Shown piece by piece: positions 54,902-62,731 of a DNA stretch of 64,000 nt (within the stretch, counting starts at the first letter, position 1; each line of letters begins with the position of its first letter). Source of the stretch: Arthrobacter sp. Bi83 (lineage in GTDB: Bacteria > Actinomycetota > Actinomycetes > Actinomycetales > Micrococcaceae); assembly GCF_918698095.1 (NCBI RefSeq), contig NZ_CAKKLY010000002.1, positions 248,001-312,000 of the forward strand. The letters run 5' to 3'. The notes beneath the pieces are model-generated. The model made no database searches and was not told where the DNA came from. It saw only the letters and a list, made by a program, of their open reading frames with translations. The translations under genes were made by a program, and so were the position numbers.

Positions 54902-55756
54902 ATGAACGAAACACATGATGCCAACGGGCGACAGCTGCCCCGGGCGTTCGCTGCCGACATTTCCACTGACCTGACCGCCGGCCGCGCCGTTGAACTTGCC
55001 GAGGTCTACGCCTTGGACGCCGTGACTGATGAAGAGCGTCAGGCCATCGAAGCCTACGTCAGGGCGGCTCCGGAGGCGGAACGGGCGTCCTTCCAGGAAC
55101 GGGTTCGCCAGGCCAGGGAATCACTGGCCACGACATTCACCGTGGAGGAAGAACCTCCGGCAGATCTCTTTGAGCGCATAGTCGCCCAGCTTCCCGCGAA
55201 GCCTGCAGCGGAGCGCGCGGAAGCTCCGCCGGCAGAGCCGCCGGTTGAGGACGAGCTGCCGCTTGCGGACGAGCTTGCCGCTGCACGCGAACGCCGTGAA
55301 GTCCGACGCCGGTCCCCCGGTGTGCGGAACTGGCTGATCGGTGTCGCGGCTGCTGCAGTCATCGCCTTGGGCGGTGTGGGAGTCGGGGCCTACGTGGCCA
55401 ACCAGAACGATCCGCTGAGGCAGGTCCTGGAGGCACAGGACGTTCGCCAGGCAACGGTGGATGTCAGTGGCGGCGGTACAGCGACAGTTTCCATATCGTC
55501 ATCGACGGACGCCTTGGTGGTACGGATGAAGGACGTTCCCGCCCCTCCGCCTGGAAAGGTCTACCAGATGTGGCTGATTCCGAAGGACGGTTCCGCTCCT
55601 GTTTCCGAGGGCCTGATGGATGCTGAGGCCCTGTCAAAGCCTGCCGTCGTCAAGGGGATTGGCACGGCCGCCTCGCTCGGAATCACCGTGGAGCCTGCGG
55701 GGGGCTCCGCCTCGCCGACGCTTCCCACCGTGGCTGCTGCGCCGCTCAATACCTGA
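54902..55756 (+). CDS. rskA: Membrane anti-sigma factor RskA
   Basis: 284 residues, ATG one base after the sigK stop region (TGA-A-ATG), so coupled. The N-terminal anti-sigma segment (LAEVYALDAVTDEERQAIEAYVRAAPEAERASFQERVRQARESLA) lacks the zinc HxxxCxxC motif, as usual for RskA. One membrane helix (NWLIGVAAAAVIALGGVGVGAYVA, about 146-168) leads to an external RskA domain (LVVRMKDVPAPPPGKVYQMWLIPKDGSAPVSEGLM). Release of SigK would follow regulated proteolysis. Confidence 0.93.
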   Translation: MNETHDANGRQLPRAFAADISTDLTAGRAVELAEVYALDAVTDEERQAIEAYVRAAPEAERASFQERVRQARESLATTFTVEEEPPADLFERIVAQLPAKPAAERAEAPPAEPPVEDELPLADELAAARERREVRRRSPGVRNWLIGVAAAAVIALGGVGVGAYVANQNDPLRQVLEAQDVRQATVDVSGGGTATVSISSSTDALVVRMKDVPAPPPGKVYQMWLIPKDGSAPVSEGLMDAEALSKPAVVKGIGTAASLGITVEPAGGSASPTLPTVAAAPLNT

Positions 55757-55781
55757 GCACACCAGAGCCTGGCCTACGACA

Positions 55782-55837
55782 GAAGCCGCGCAGGCCTTGC
55801 TCCCACCGATTGGTAGGAGCAAGGCCTGCGCGGCTTC
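55782..55837. terminator. Large perfect inverted repeat between rskA and gntP
   Basis: Arms of 22 bp (55782-55803 and 55816-55837) pair perfectly around a 12-nt loop. It lies between convergent genes, 26 bp after the rskA stop and 20 bp from the gntP stop, and probably terminates both. There is no strong U-tract on either side. Confidence 0.75.
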
Positions 55838-55856
55838 GATTGTCCCGGCTGTGAAG

Positions 55857-57269
55857 CTAGATGATAAGGGACAACAGCATCACGAAGCTGAAGCCGACCA
55901 CCGAGATCAGTGTCTCCATGACGGACCAGGTCTTGAAGGTCTGCCCGACGGTCAGCCCGAACAATTCCTTCACCAGCCAGAAGCCGGCGTCGTTGACGTG
56001 CGAGAGGAACAGGGATCCCGCACCGATGGCCAGGGCAAGCAGTGCCGCGTGGGTGGGGCTCAGCGAACTGGCCAGTGGAGCGACGATGCCGGCCGCCGTC
56101 ACCGTTGCCACGGTGGCCGAACCGGTGGCGAGCCTGAGCGCAACGGCCACGATGAAGCCGAGGACCAGCACGGACATGTTGGTGCCTTCAGCCCACTTCT
56201 TGACCGCGTCCCCAACCCCTGCGCCGATCAGCGTCTGCTTGAAGCCGCCGCCCGCACCGACGATGAGGAGGATGGCCGCGATGGGTCCGAGGCTGGCGCC
56301 GATCTTGGCGGTAATCCTGTTGCCGGTGAAGCCCACGGCGTAGCCAAAGGTGAAGATGGCCAGGAGCACGGCCAGGGTCATGGCCACGAGGGGCTGGCCG
56401 ACGAAGTCGAAGAAGGTCCGGATTCCGGGTGCCGTCTCGGGATCGGGCCAGACGATGTCCACCACTGCTTTGGCGAGCATGAGCACCACGGGAAAGATGA
56501 TGCTCAGCAGGGTGACGAGGAACGTGGGCTGCCGCTTGACGCCCGTCGTGTCGGCTCCGTGTTCGGTGTCGATGCCGCCGGCCACCGCCGGCGCGCCTAC
56601 GGGAACCCACTTGGCGGCAAGGCGCGAGAACAGCGGTCCGCAGATGATCACGGTGGGAATGGCCACCAGTAGGCCGAGGGCGAGCGTGGTGCCGAGCTCA
56701 GCTTTGACCGCGCTGATCGCGATGAGGGGTCCCGGGTGGGGCGGAACGAGGCCGTGCAGGACCGACAGGCCGGCAAGTGCCGGAATGGCGATGCGCATCA
56801 GCGGCATCCGGGAGCGCTGGGTGACAAGCACGACCACAGGAAGCAGCAGTACGAGGCCGATTTCGAAGAACATCGGCAGGCCGATGATCACGGCCACGAG
56901 GGTGATGGACCAGACCACCTTGTTCCCGCTTGCCTTTTCCAGCAGCGTATCCACCACGCGGTTGGCCCCGCCGGAGTCAGCCAGGAGCTTGCCGAGCATG
57001 GCGCCGAGCGCGATCAGCAGGCCGACCTCCCGGAGCACTCCGCCCACGCCTTCTTCGAAGTTGGTGATGATCTTGGGCAGCTCCACGCCGGACGCCAGGC
57101 CCACGAAGGCCGATCCCAGCACGAGCGCCAGGAACGGGTGCAGCTTGAGCTTGGCGATCAGCACCACGATCAGCGCGATGCCGATGCCCGCTACAACCAG
57201 CAGCTGGGTGTCGTGGCCTGTCCAGCCCTCGACGGCAGCGGGTAGCTGCGTTGCAATAAGAGAGTTCAA
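55857..57269 (-). CDS. gntP: Gluconate:H+ symporter GntP
   Basis: 470 residues from TTG 57267-57269, with AGGAA upstream. Twelve or so hydrophobic segments, with LLVVAGIGIALIVVLIAKLKLHPFLALVLGSAFVGLASGVEL and the family block GLVPPHPGPLIAISAVKAELGTTLALG. GntP takes gluconate up with protons. The 9-bp gap after gntK shows one operon with gluconokinase; a GntR regulator is not in view. Confidence 0.95.
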   Translation of the reverse strand: MNSLIATQLPAAVEGWTGHDTQLLVVAGIGIALIVVLIAKLKLHPFLALVLGSAFVGLASGVELPKIITNFEEGVGGVLREVGLLIALGAMLGKLLADSGGANRVVDTLLEKASGNKVVWSITLVAVIIGLPMFFEIGLVLLLPVVVLVTQRSRMPLMRIAIPALAGLSVLHGLVPPHPGPLIAISAVKAELGTTLALGLLVAIPTVIICGPLFSRLAAKWVPVGAPAVAGGIDTEHGADTTGVKRQPTFLVTLLSIIFPVVLMLAKAVVDIVWPDPETAPGIRTFFDFVGQPLVAMTLAVLLAIFTFGYAVGFTGNRITAKIGASLGPIAAILLIVGAGGGFKQTLIGAGVGDAVKKWAEGTNMSVLVLGFIVAVALRLATGSATVATVTAAGIVAPLASSLSPTHAALLALAIGAGSLFLSHVNDAGFWLVKELFGLTVGQTFKTWSVMETLISVVGFSFVMLLSLII

Positions 57270-57278
57270 AATGAGTTC

Positions 57279-57818
57279 CTAGTTCTGATCCGGAGCGGCG
57301 GAGGCGGCTGTGAGATTCAGTCGTTCAATGATTTCCTGCGCTTCCTCGGCCGGAGTGGCCGAGACGCACAGGGAGATGTAGTTCTCATCCTCGGTGGGTT
57401 CTTCCAGCGCCTCGAATTGCGATTCGAGCAGCGCCGGCGGCATAAAGTGGCCGTGGCGAGAGGCCAGCCTGCCGGAGATGTTGTCCTTGCTGCCCTGAAG
57501 AAACACGAAAACGACGTTTTCGTCCCGAAGGACATCACGGTATCGCTTCTTGAGGGCTGAGCACGTAATAACGCCGGGGGTGCCGGCTTGGGTGTGCTGA
57601 CGGATCCAGTCCGCTATGGTTTCCAGCCACGGCCAACGGTCGTCATCGGTGAGAGGTTGGCCGGCCTGCATCTTGGCCACGTTCGCTGCAGGGTGCAGGT
57701 CGTCGCCTTCCGCGAGGTCCCAGCCGAGCCTGCCGGACACAACGCCTGCCACTGTTGATTTGCCGGATCCTGAGACGCCCATGATCACCAGAACCGGCTG
57801 CTGTGCAGTCTTCGCCAT
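57279..57818 (-). CDS. gntK: Gluconokinase
   Basis: 179 residues from ATG 57816-57818 (AGGAAGG upstream). Phosphorylates gluconate to 6-phosphogluconate, feeding the pentose-phosphate path. Walker A GVSGSGKST (14-22), GDDLHPAANVAKMQAGQPLTDDDRWPWL and CSALKKRYRDVLR are classic GntK motifs. An A/T-rich stretch (57838-57850) and the TGACACGGGTTACAGTGT element near 57867-57884 lie upstream; the ACAC/GTGT inversion could be an operator. Confidence 0.95.
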   Translation of the reverse strand: MAKTAQQPVLVIMGVSGSGKSTVAGVVSGRLGWDLAEGDDLHPAANVAKMQAGQPLTDDDRWPWLETIADWIRQHTQAGTPGVITCSALKKRYRDVLRDENVVFVFLQGSKDNISGRLASRHGHFMPPALLESQFEALEEPTEDENYISLCVSATPAEEAQEIIERLNLTAASAAPDQN

Positions 57819-57891
57819 CAAAGTCTGCCTTCCTGAATAAATATGATTTAAGCAGAGGCCAGCATATGACACGGGTTACAGTGTGGCAATC

Positions 57892-58671
57892 CTAGAACCC
57901 TGCAATCGTTCCCGGACCGTTGATTGTGACGACATGAAACGCCTCGGCGCTGCGTCCGTCCGGGAACCCGGCGCGCTGCGCGTTAACCCGCATTCCGTTC
58001 CGCACGGACGTTTCCATGGCCTCCACGTCCGGGTGCTGGCTAACGTGGACGTGGATCGCCTTGAGCTTGCTTTCCACGTGCGCGGTGACGTCCACGAAGT
58101 GGTTTTCCCGCTCGTCCGGCCCGGCGTAGAGCCACAGCCACGGTACTTTGTAGGCGGGCACCCCGGATTCGGCGAGTTCCGGATACGCGAAGGGGTTTTC
58201 AACCGCCGGATAGATGGAGCGCGTCACCGCTTCACCCACGGCCAGATGGTCCGGGTGGCTCTTCTGGATGCGGTTCCAGTTGCGCTCCGGATGCATGGAA
58301 AGCACGACGTCGGGCCGGATTTCGCGGATCAGCTTCACCACTCCCCACATCACCTGGTGGTTGGGTTCGAGAAACCCGTCCCGTTCATGGAGATAGTGGA
58401 TGTCGGTGACACCGACGAGCGCTGCCGCACGTTGCTGCTCGGCGGCCCGCAGTGCGATGATTTCCGCCCGATGAGCCGGATCGAAGCCGCCGGCATCGCC
58501 GTCGGTCATGATGCAGTAGCTGACCTCGACGCCGGCCGCCGTCCAGGCGGCGATGGTGCCGGCGGCACCAAAATCGATGTCGTCCGGATGGGCAGCAAAA
58601 CAGAGCACCCGCTCAACCCGGTGCTTGTCCGGGTTGAACGGGCTCTGTGCTGGTACAGCGTGTGCGGTCAA
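57892..58671 (-). CDS. PIG-L family zinc deacetylase
   Basis: 259 residues from TTG 58669-58671, which gives an 8-base overlap with the etfA stop region (58676-58678 is just 4 bp upstream); an in-frame extension to 58779 lies inside etfA. AHPDD (27-31) and SHPDHLAVGEAV provide the metal ligands of N-acetylglucosaminyl-phosphatidylinositol deacetylase-like (MshB/Mca/BshB) enzymes; ITDGDAGG-like MTDGDAGG is also present. Substrate could be an N-acetylated sugar or mycothiol-related compound. It is the last gene of an etfB-etfA-PIG-L cluster, which is unusual context. Confidence 0.86.
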   Translation of the reverse strand: MTAHAVPAQSPFNPDKHRVERVLCFAAHPDDIDFGAAGTIAAWTAAGVEVSYCIMTDGDAGGFDPAHRAEIIALRAAEQQRAAALVGVTDIHYLHERDGFLEPNHQVMWGVVKLIREIRPDVVLSMHPERNWNRIQKSHPDHLAVGEAVTRSIYPAVENPFAYPELAESGVPAYKVPWLWLYAGPDERENHFVDVTAHVESKLKAIHVHVSQHPDVEAMETSVRNGMRVNAQRAGFPDGRSAEAFHVVTINGPGTIAGF

Positions 58672-58675
58672 GGGC

Positions 58676-59629
58676 TCAGGCCTTGCGCTTCTTGATTTCT
58701 TCAGTCGCCTGCGGCAGAACCTGGAAAAGGTCCCCGATAATGCCGAAGTCCGCGATTTCAAAGACGGGAGACTCCGCATCCTTGTTCACGGCCACGATCA
58801 CCTTCGCAGTCTGCATGCCGGCCTTCTGCTGGATGGCTCCGGAGATGCCGGCCGAGATGTAGAGCTGCGGGGATACGGTCTTGCCGGTCTGGCCAACCTG
58901 GGCGTCGTGGCTGATCCAGCCGGCGTCGGTGGCGGCACGGGATGCCCCCACTGCTGCGCCGAGGGCGTCAGCCAATTCCTCAACCGGGCTGAAGTCCCCG
59001 TCCAGTCCGCGGCCTCCGGCCACGACGATCCGTGCATCGGTGAGGTCCGGGCGCCCGCTGGCAACCTTCTGCTCGCGTGCTGTGATCCGGGCCGCTGTGG
59101 CGGCTGCATCGGCAGGGACCTCCACCGTCACCGTTTCCGGCGTGCCCGGCGCTGCCGCTGTTTCGGGGGTGACGATGTTGGCCTTGACCGCCAGCACGCT
59201 GACCGGCGTGGTCGCTTTCGCTGCGGTGGTGTAGGAACCAGCCAGCACCGATTTGTGGGCGGTGCCGTCGGCGTCGACGGCGACGACGTCGGTAATGACG
59301 CCCGCGCTCAATCGGATCCCCAGCCGTGCCGCGATTTCCTTGCCCTCGGGCGAATTTTCAACCAGCACTGCGGTGGCGCCGGACTTGTCCGCCGCCGTCG
59401 CCACAAAAGCTGCTTTGGCGGCCACCAGGTAGTCATCCAGGTCGTCAGCCGACGGGCGGTAGACAGCGGCCGCACCGTAGGCACCCAAGGCGGCTGCGAC
59501 GTCGTCGTGCAGTTCTCCGTTGAAAGCGACGGCGGTTTCCCCGAGGGACCGCGCGATGGTCAGGAGTTCAAGGCTGCTCTTCTTGAGAGCCTGGCCCGGG
59601 TTGTCAATGAATACGAGTACGTTTGCCAT
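58676..59629 (-). CDS. etfA: Electron transfer flavoprotein alpha subunit
   Basis: 317 residues. Forms a heterodimer with EtfB that carries electrons from acyl-CoA and other dehydrogenases to the quinone pool. The C-terminal FAD domain is clear: RIVVAGGRGLDGDFSPVEELADALGAAVGASRAATDAGWISHDAQVGQTGKTVSPQLYISAGISGAIQQKAGMQTAKVIVAVNKDAESPVFEIADFGIIGDLFQVLP. ATG 59627-59629, 15 bp after the etfB stop. No ETF-quinone oxidoreductase gene in view. Confidence 0.96.
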   Translation of the reverse strand: MANVLVFIDNPGQALKKSSLELLTIARSLGETAVAFNGELHDDVAAALGAYGAAAVYRPSADDLDDYLVAAKAAFVATAADKSGATAVLVENSPEGKEIAARLGIRLSAGVITDVVAVDADGTAHKSVLAGSYTTAAKATTPVSVLAVKANIVTPETAAAPGTPETVTVEVPADAAATAARITAREQKVASGRPDLTDARIVVAGGRGLDGDFSPVEELADALGAAVGASRAATDAGWISHDAQVGQTGKTVSPQLYISAGISGAIQQKAGMQTAKVIVAVNKDAESPVFEIADFGIIGDLFQVLPQATEEIKKRKA

Positions 59630-59644
59630 GTCTTGTGATCCCTC

Positions 59645-60445
59645 TTAGAGCAGCTTCTGGGCGGCCAGGAAGTCAACCAGCTTGATGCCGGCGTCGCCTT
59701 CGTCGGTGATGATAGTGCCAGCCGTGCGCGGCGGGCGTTCCTCAGCCGACGTCACCGTGGTCCAGGATCCGGCGTGGCCCACCTGGGAGGGATCGACTCC
59801 CACGTCGGCCAGCGAGAGCGTGGTGATGCTCTTGCGCTTGGCCGCAATGATGCCCTTGAAGTTGGGGTAGCGGGGCTCGTTGATCTGGTCCGTCACGGAT
59901 ACCACTGCCGGCAGCGCGGCCTCAACCGTTTCCGAGTGGGTGCCTGCGTCACGGCGTGCCGTGATGCGTCCTCCGTCGACATCCAGTGAGGACGCGAACG
60001 TCACCTGCGGAAGACCCAGGCGTTCTGCGAGCTGGGCCGGCACGAGGGACGTTTCACCGTCGGTGGAGGCCATGCCGGTCAGGACAAGGTCCACGGGGCT
60101 GTCGCCGCCGAGGTGCCGGACCGCCGCCGCGAGGGCGAGCGACGTGGCGGCCGCGTCCGAGCCGGCCAAGGCGTCATCCGTGAGGTGCACGCCCTCCGTC
60201 GCGCCGATCTGCAGCGACTTCTTGATGGCGTTGGCTGCACCGGCCGGCCCCATGCTGAGCGCGATGACCTTGTTGCCGGCCTTGCTGCCGCCACGGGCCT
60301 CGATCAGCTGCAGCGCGGCCTCCAGGGCGTATTCATCCAGTTCGGACAGAATGCTCTCGTCGCGGTCCGTCGTGTGGCCCTCGCCGCTGAGGTGCCGGTC
60401 GAACTGGGCGTCCGGCACATGCTTGACCAGGACGATGATCTTCAA
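59645..60445 (-). CDS. etfB: Electron transfer flavoprotein beta subunit
   Basis: 266 residues from TTG 60443-60445 (GGAAGAG upstream); GTG 60457 adds four residues and has no ribosome site. KIIVLVKHVPDAQFDRHL, DEYALEAALQLIEARGGSKAGNKVIALSMGP, LTGMASTDGETSLVPAQLAERLGLPQVT and the EPRYPNFKGIIAAKRK signature identify EtfB, which binds AMP structurally. First gene of etfB-etfA. Confidence 0.96.
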   Translation of the reverse strand: MKIIVLVKHVPDAQFDRHLSGEGHTTDRDESILSELDEYALEAALQLIEARGGSKAGNKVIALSMGPAGAANAIKKSLQIGATEGVHLTDDALAGSDAAATSLALAAAVRHLGGDSPVDLVLTGMASTDGETSLVPAQLAERLGLPQVTFASSLDVDGGRITARRDAGTHSETVEAALPAVVSVTDQINEPRYPNFKGIIAAKRKSITTLSLADVGVDPSQVGHAGSWTTVTSAEERPPRTAGTIITDEGDAGIKLVDFLAAQKLL

Positions 60446-60648
60446 TGTCTCTTCCACTGTATTTACAGCAGCCTTCCATGCTTGTGGATAGCCAGCCGGG
60501 TGAGGTCATGGCCGCGGAACGCCCGGGGTACGGGTAGCTCCTAGCTAACCATATAGGGGCGGGCTGGTGCCGTCCCGTGTTAACCCCTGTGTCAGATCCG
60601 GCCCCCTGTGCAGACGAAGGCGCCGGGGCACTTCGACACAACCGGGGA

Positions 60649-60694
60649 CGCCGACGGCGGGCCGCACCTCCCATGGTGGGGCCCGCCGTCGGCG
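60649..60694. terminator. Hairpin terminator after the HtrA-type gene
   Basis: A 15-bp perfect stem (60649-60663 with 60680-60694) and a 16-nt loop lie 18 bp beyond the htrA-type stop. Plus-strand sequence after it has GTACTGCTTTTTG; the minus-strand exit lacks a U-tract, so termination for the protease gene may be partial. Confidence 0.7.
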
Positions 60695-60712
60695 GTACTG
60701 CTTTTTGACTGT

Positions 60713-62431
60713 CTACTGTTCTGCTGCGGCGCCGAGCGTCACGTCTAGCTGCTGCTCGCGGCCGTTCCGCTGAATGGTGACCTTCACCGAAGCACCGGCC
60801 GGCTGCTCCCGCACGGCGGCGGTCAACTGGTTCGGGTCGCTGATGGCGAGGTCGTTGAAGCGTGTAACGACGTCGCCCACCCTGATGCCTGCCTTGGCTG
60901 CCGCGGAACCCTGTTCCACCGTGGCGACGTCTGCGCCGACCGAGAATCCGGAGGAGGAAGTCGAGGCCGTCTTTTCCCTGACGCTGACGCCAAGCTGGCC
61001 GTGAGTCGCCTTGCCCTTATCGATGATCTCCTGGGCCACCCGCTTGGCGTGGTTGATCGGGATGCTGAAGCCCACACCGATGTTGCCCGTTCCGGTCGCC
61101 GCGGAGCTGCCGCCGGCCGAGGCGATGGCAACGTTGACACCAATCACCTCACCCTTGCTGTTCACCAGCGCACCGCCGGAGTTGCCCGGGTTGATGGCTG
61201 CGTCAGTCTGGATCACGTTGATGGCGATCGAGCCTTTGCCCGCGGAGCTTTGGCCTTGGCCCTGGCCCGGAGGTGCGAACTCGAAGCCCTGGTCGCCGCC
61301 CTGGGAACTGTCCTGGCCGCCCTTGGGCGCGGCCGACGACGCGACGCTGATGGTCCGGTTGAGGGTGGAGACGATGCCGTCCGTCACCGTCCCGGTGAGA
61401 CCCAGCGGTGAGCCGATGGCCACTGCCGTGTCGCCGACATTCAGTTTGCCTGAATCACCGAGCGTGGCGGGAGTCAGCCCGGACGGGTTATCCACCTTGA
61501 TGACGGCAAGGTCGGAAAGAGGGTCGGTTCCAACGATTTTGGCGGAAAGCACCCGGCCGTCGTTGGTGCGGATTTCAATGGCCGCACTTGCCGTTGCGCC
61601 GTCCAGGGTCACCACGTGTGTGTTGGTGAGAATGTGGCCCTGGTCGTCGAGGATGATGCCGGAGCCCGTGCCGCCTTCGCTGCCGCTCGTGGCTTTGATA
61701 GTGACAACGCTCGGTGATGCTTTGACGGCCGCGGCCGTGATGGCGTTGACGTCCTCTTGGTTGTTGACGATTACCGTTCCGGGCTGGCTGCCTGTGCTCG
61801 CCGCCGGCGCGGTTCCGGGGTCGAAGAGGTTGCCGGCTCCCACCGTTGCCACCCCGCCGCCAACGAGTCCGGCGGCAAGGATGCTGGCCACAAGGGTGCC
61901 CACGCCAAAGGTTGCCTTGCGCTTGGGGGCATTGGCCGGGTTGCCCTGAACGGCAGAGTGCGCACCGTGCTGGCCATACACCGGCTGATGCGGCTGACCG
62001 GGTCCGCCGGTGTGCTGGGGCGAATTCTCGTGCGCGGACGCGAACTGCTGAGTCGCAGGCCCGGACTGGTGCCCATAGAACGGGGCGTGCTGGGGATAGA
62101 CGGGCCGCGGTCCGTTGAAGGACTCCGGCGGCGGATTGCCCTGGGCGTCCCCCCTATCCTCGGGACGGTCCAGCCTCATGGTGGGGTTCTCCCGGGCGCG
62201 CCAGGCACCGTCATCGGCGAGTCGTTCAGTGTCGTTGCCCGACCGCTCAGTGTGGCCGTTCGGCTGCTCAGGGGCTCGGTCCTGATAGCTCCCCAGCGGC
62301 TCAACATTCCCCGGCTGGCCGTCCCCCTGCTGGAGACCCTCCGGGGTGGCGGGCCGAACCGTAGGATCAGCGGGCCGCCCTGCAGGATCTCGATTCTCAG
62401 GCGCTGCCCCCGGTAGTGGGTTCTCAGTCAT
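60713..62431 (-). CDS. HtrA/DegP-type membrane serine protease with PDZ domain
   Basis: 572 residues from ATG 62429-62431 (AAAGGAAG 5 nt upstream). A long disordered Pro/Gln/Gly-rich cytosolic part (about 1-165), one membrane helix (FGVGTLVASILAAGLVGGGVATVG, near 180), then an S1C trypsin-like domain with His in NTHVV (about 271), Asp in DLAVIKVD (about 306) and Ser in GNSGGALV (about 417), and a C-terminal PDZ (VATVEQGSAAAKAGIRVGDVVTRFNDLAISDPNQL). Envelope quality-control protease, like mycobacterial PepD/HtrA. Gln/Gly-rich insertion near 365-385. Divergent from the TPM gene. Confidence 0.94.
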   Translation of the reverse strand: MTENPLPGAAPENRDPAGRPADPTVRPATPEGLQQGDGQPGNVEPLGSYQDRAPEQPNGHTERSGNDTERLADDGAWRARENPTMRLDRPEDRGDAQGNPPPESFNGPRPVYPQHAPFYGHQSGPATQQFASAHENSPQHTGGPGQPHQPVYGQHGAHSAVQGNPANAPKRKATFGVGTLVASILAAGLVGGGVATVGAGNLFDPGTAPAASTGSQPGTVIVNNQEDVNAITAAAVKASPSVVTIKATSGSEGGTGSGIILDDQGHILTNTHVVTLDGATASAAIEIRTNDGRVLSAKIVGTDPLSDLAVIKVDNPSGLTPATLGDSGKLNVGDTAVAIGSPLGLTGTVTDGIVSTLNRTISVASSAAPKGGQDSSQGGDQGFEFAPPGQGQGQSSAGKGSIAINVIQTDAAINPGNSGGALVNSKGEVIGVNVAIASAGGSSAATGTGNIGVGFSIPINHAKRVAQEIIDKGKATHGQLGVSVREKTASTSSSGFSVGADVATVEQGSAAAKAGIRVGDVVTRFNDLAISDPNQLTAAVREQPAGASVKVTIQRNGREQQLDVTLGAAAEQ

Positions 62432-62731
62432 TGGACTTCCTTTCATCCTCGTCTGCCATTAACTATGGACGATGGGACTGAAACTAAAGCGAACGTTCGC
62501 TGGGAGGTTCCTGAACGTGCCCGCCGGCACCGGACGAGACCCGTCCACCCAGGATAAGAGCGCTTTTCGCTGGTGGCATATTCCCGGCCGTGGACTGCCC
62601 CCTTGGTGCACCATAGAATCAAGAAGAATTGCCACAGCGACCTGCGGCTTTACACCCGGCGTGGGGGCGCTGCTGCATTCTGAGACGGCTGTTTCATCCT
62701 GAATCAGTCGCAGGCGTGCTGAAGGGTTGCC
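62432..62731. promoter_or_regulatory. Divergent htrA-type/TPM promoter region with a 14-bp palindrome
   Basis: AGCGAACGTTCGCT (62488-62501) is a perfect palindrome 57 bp upstream of the protease start. It lacks the four-base gap of actinobacterial LexA sites (GAAC-N4-GTTC) and looks more like a TetR-type operator. The rest of the 300-bp gap shows no gene. Confidence 0.5.

Noticed and set aside
55620-56672. Long plus-strand frame across the rskA end and antisense to gntP
   Set aside because: Crosses the rskA stop region and terminator hairpin and is antisense to a clear transporter.
62488-62501. LexA/SOS box
   Set aside because: GAACGTTC lacks the four-base gap of actinobacterial SOS boxes and the flanking genes are not SOS genes.
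62472-62702. 76-codon plus-strand frame between the HtrA-type and TPM genes
   Set aside because: No ribosome site or motif, and it covers the palindrome and divergent promoter region.
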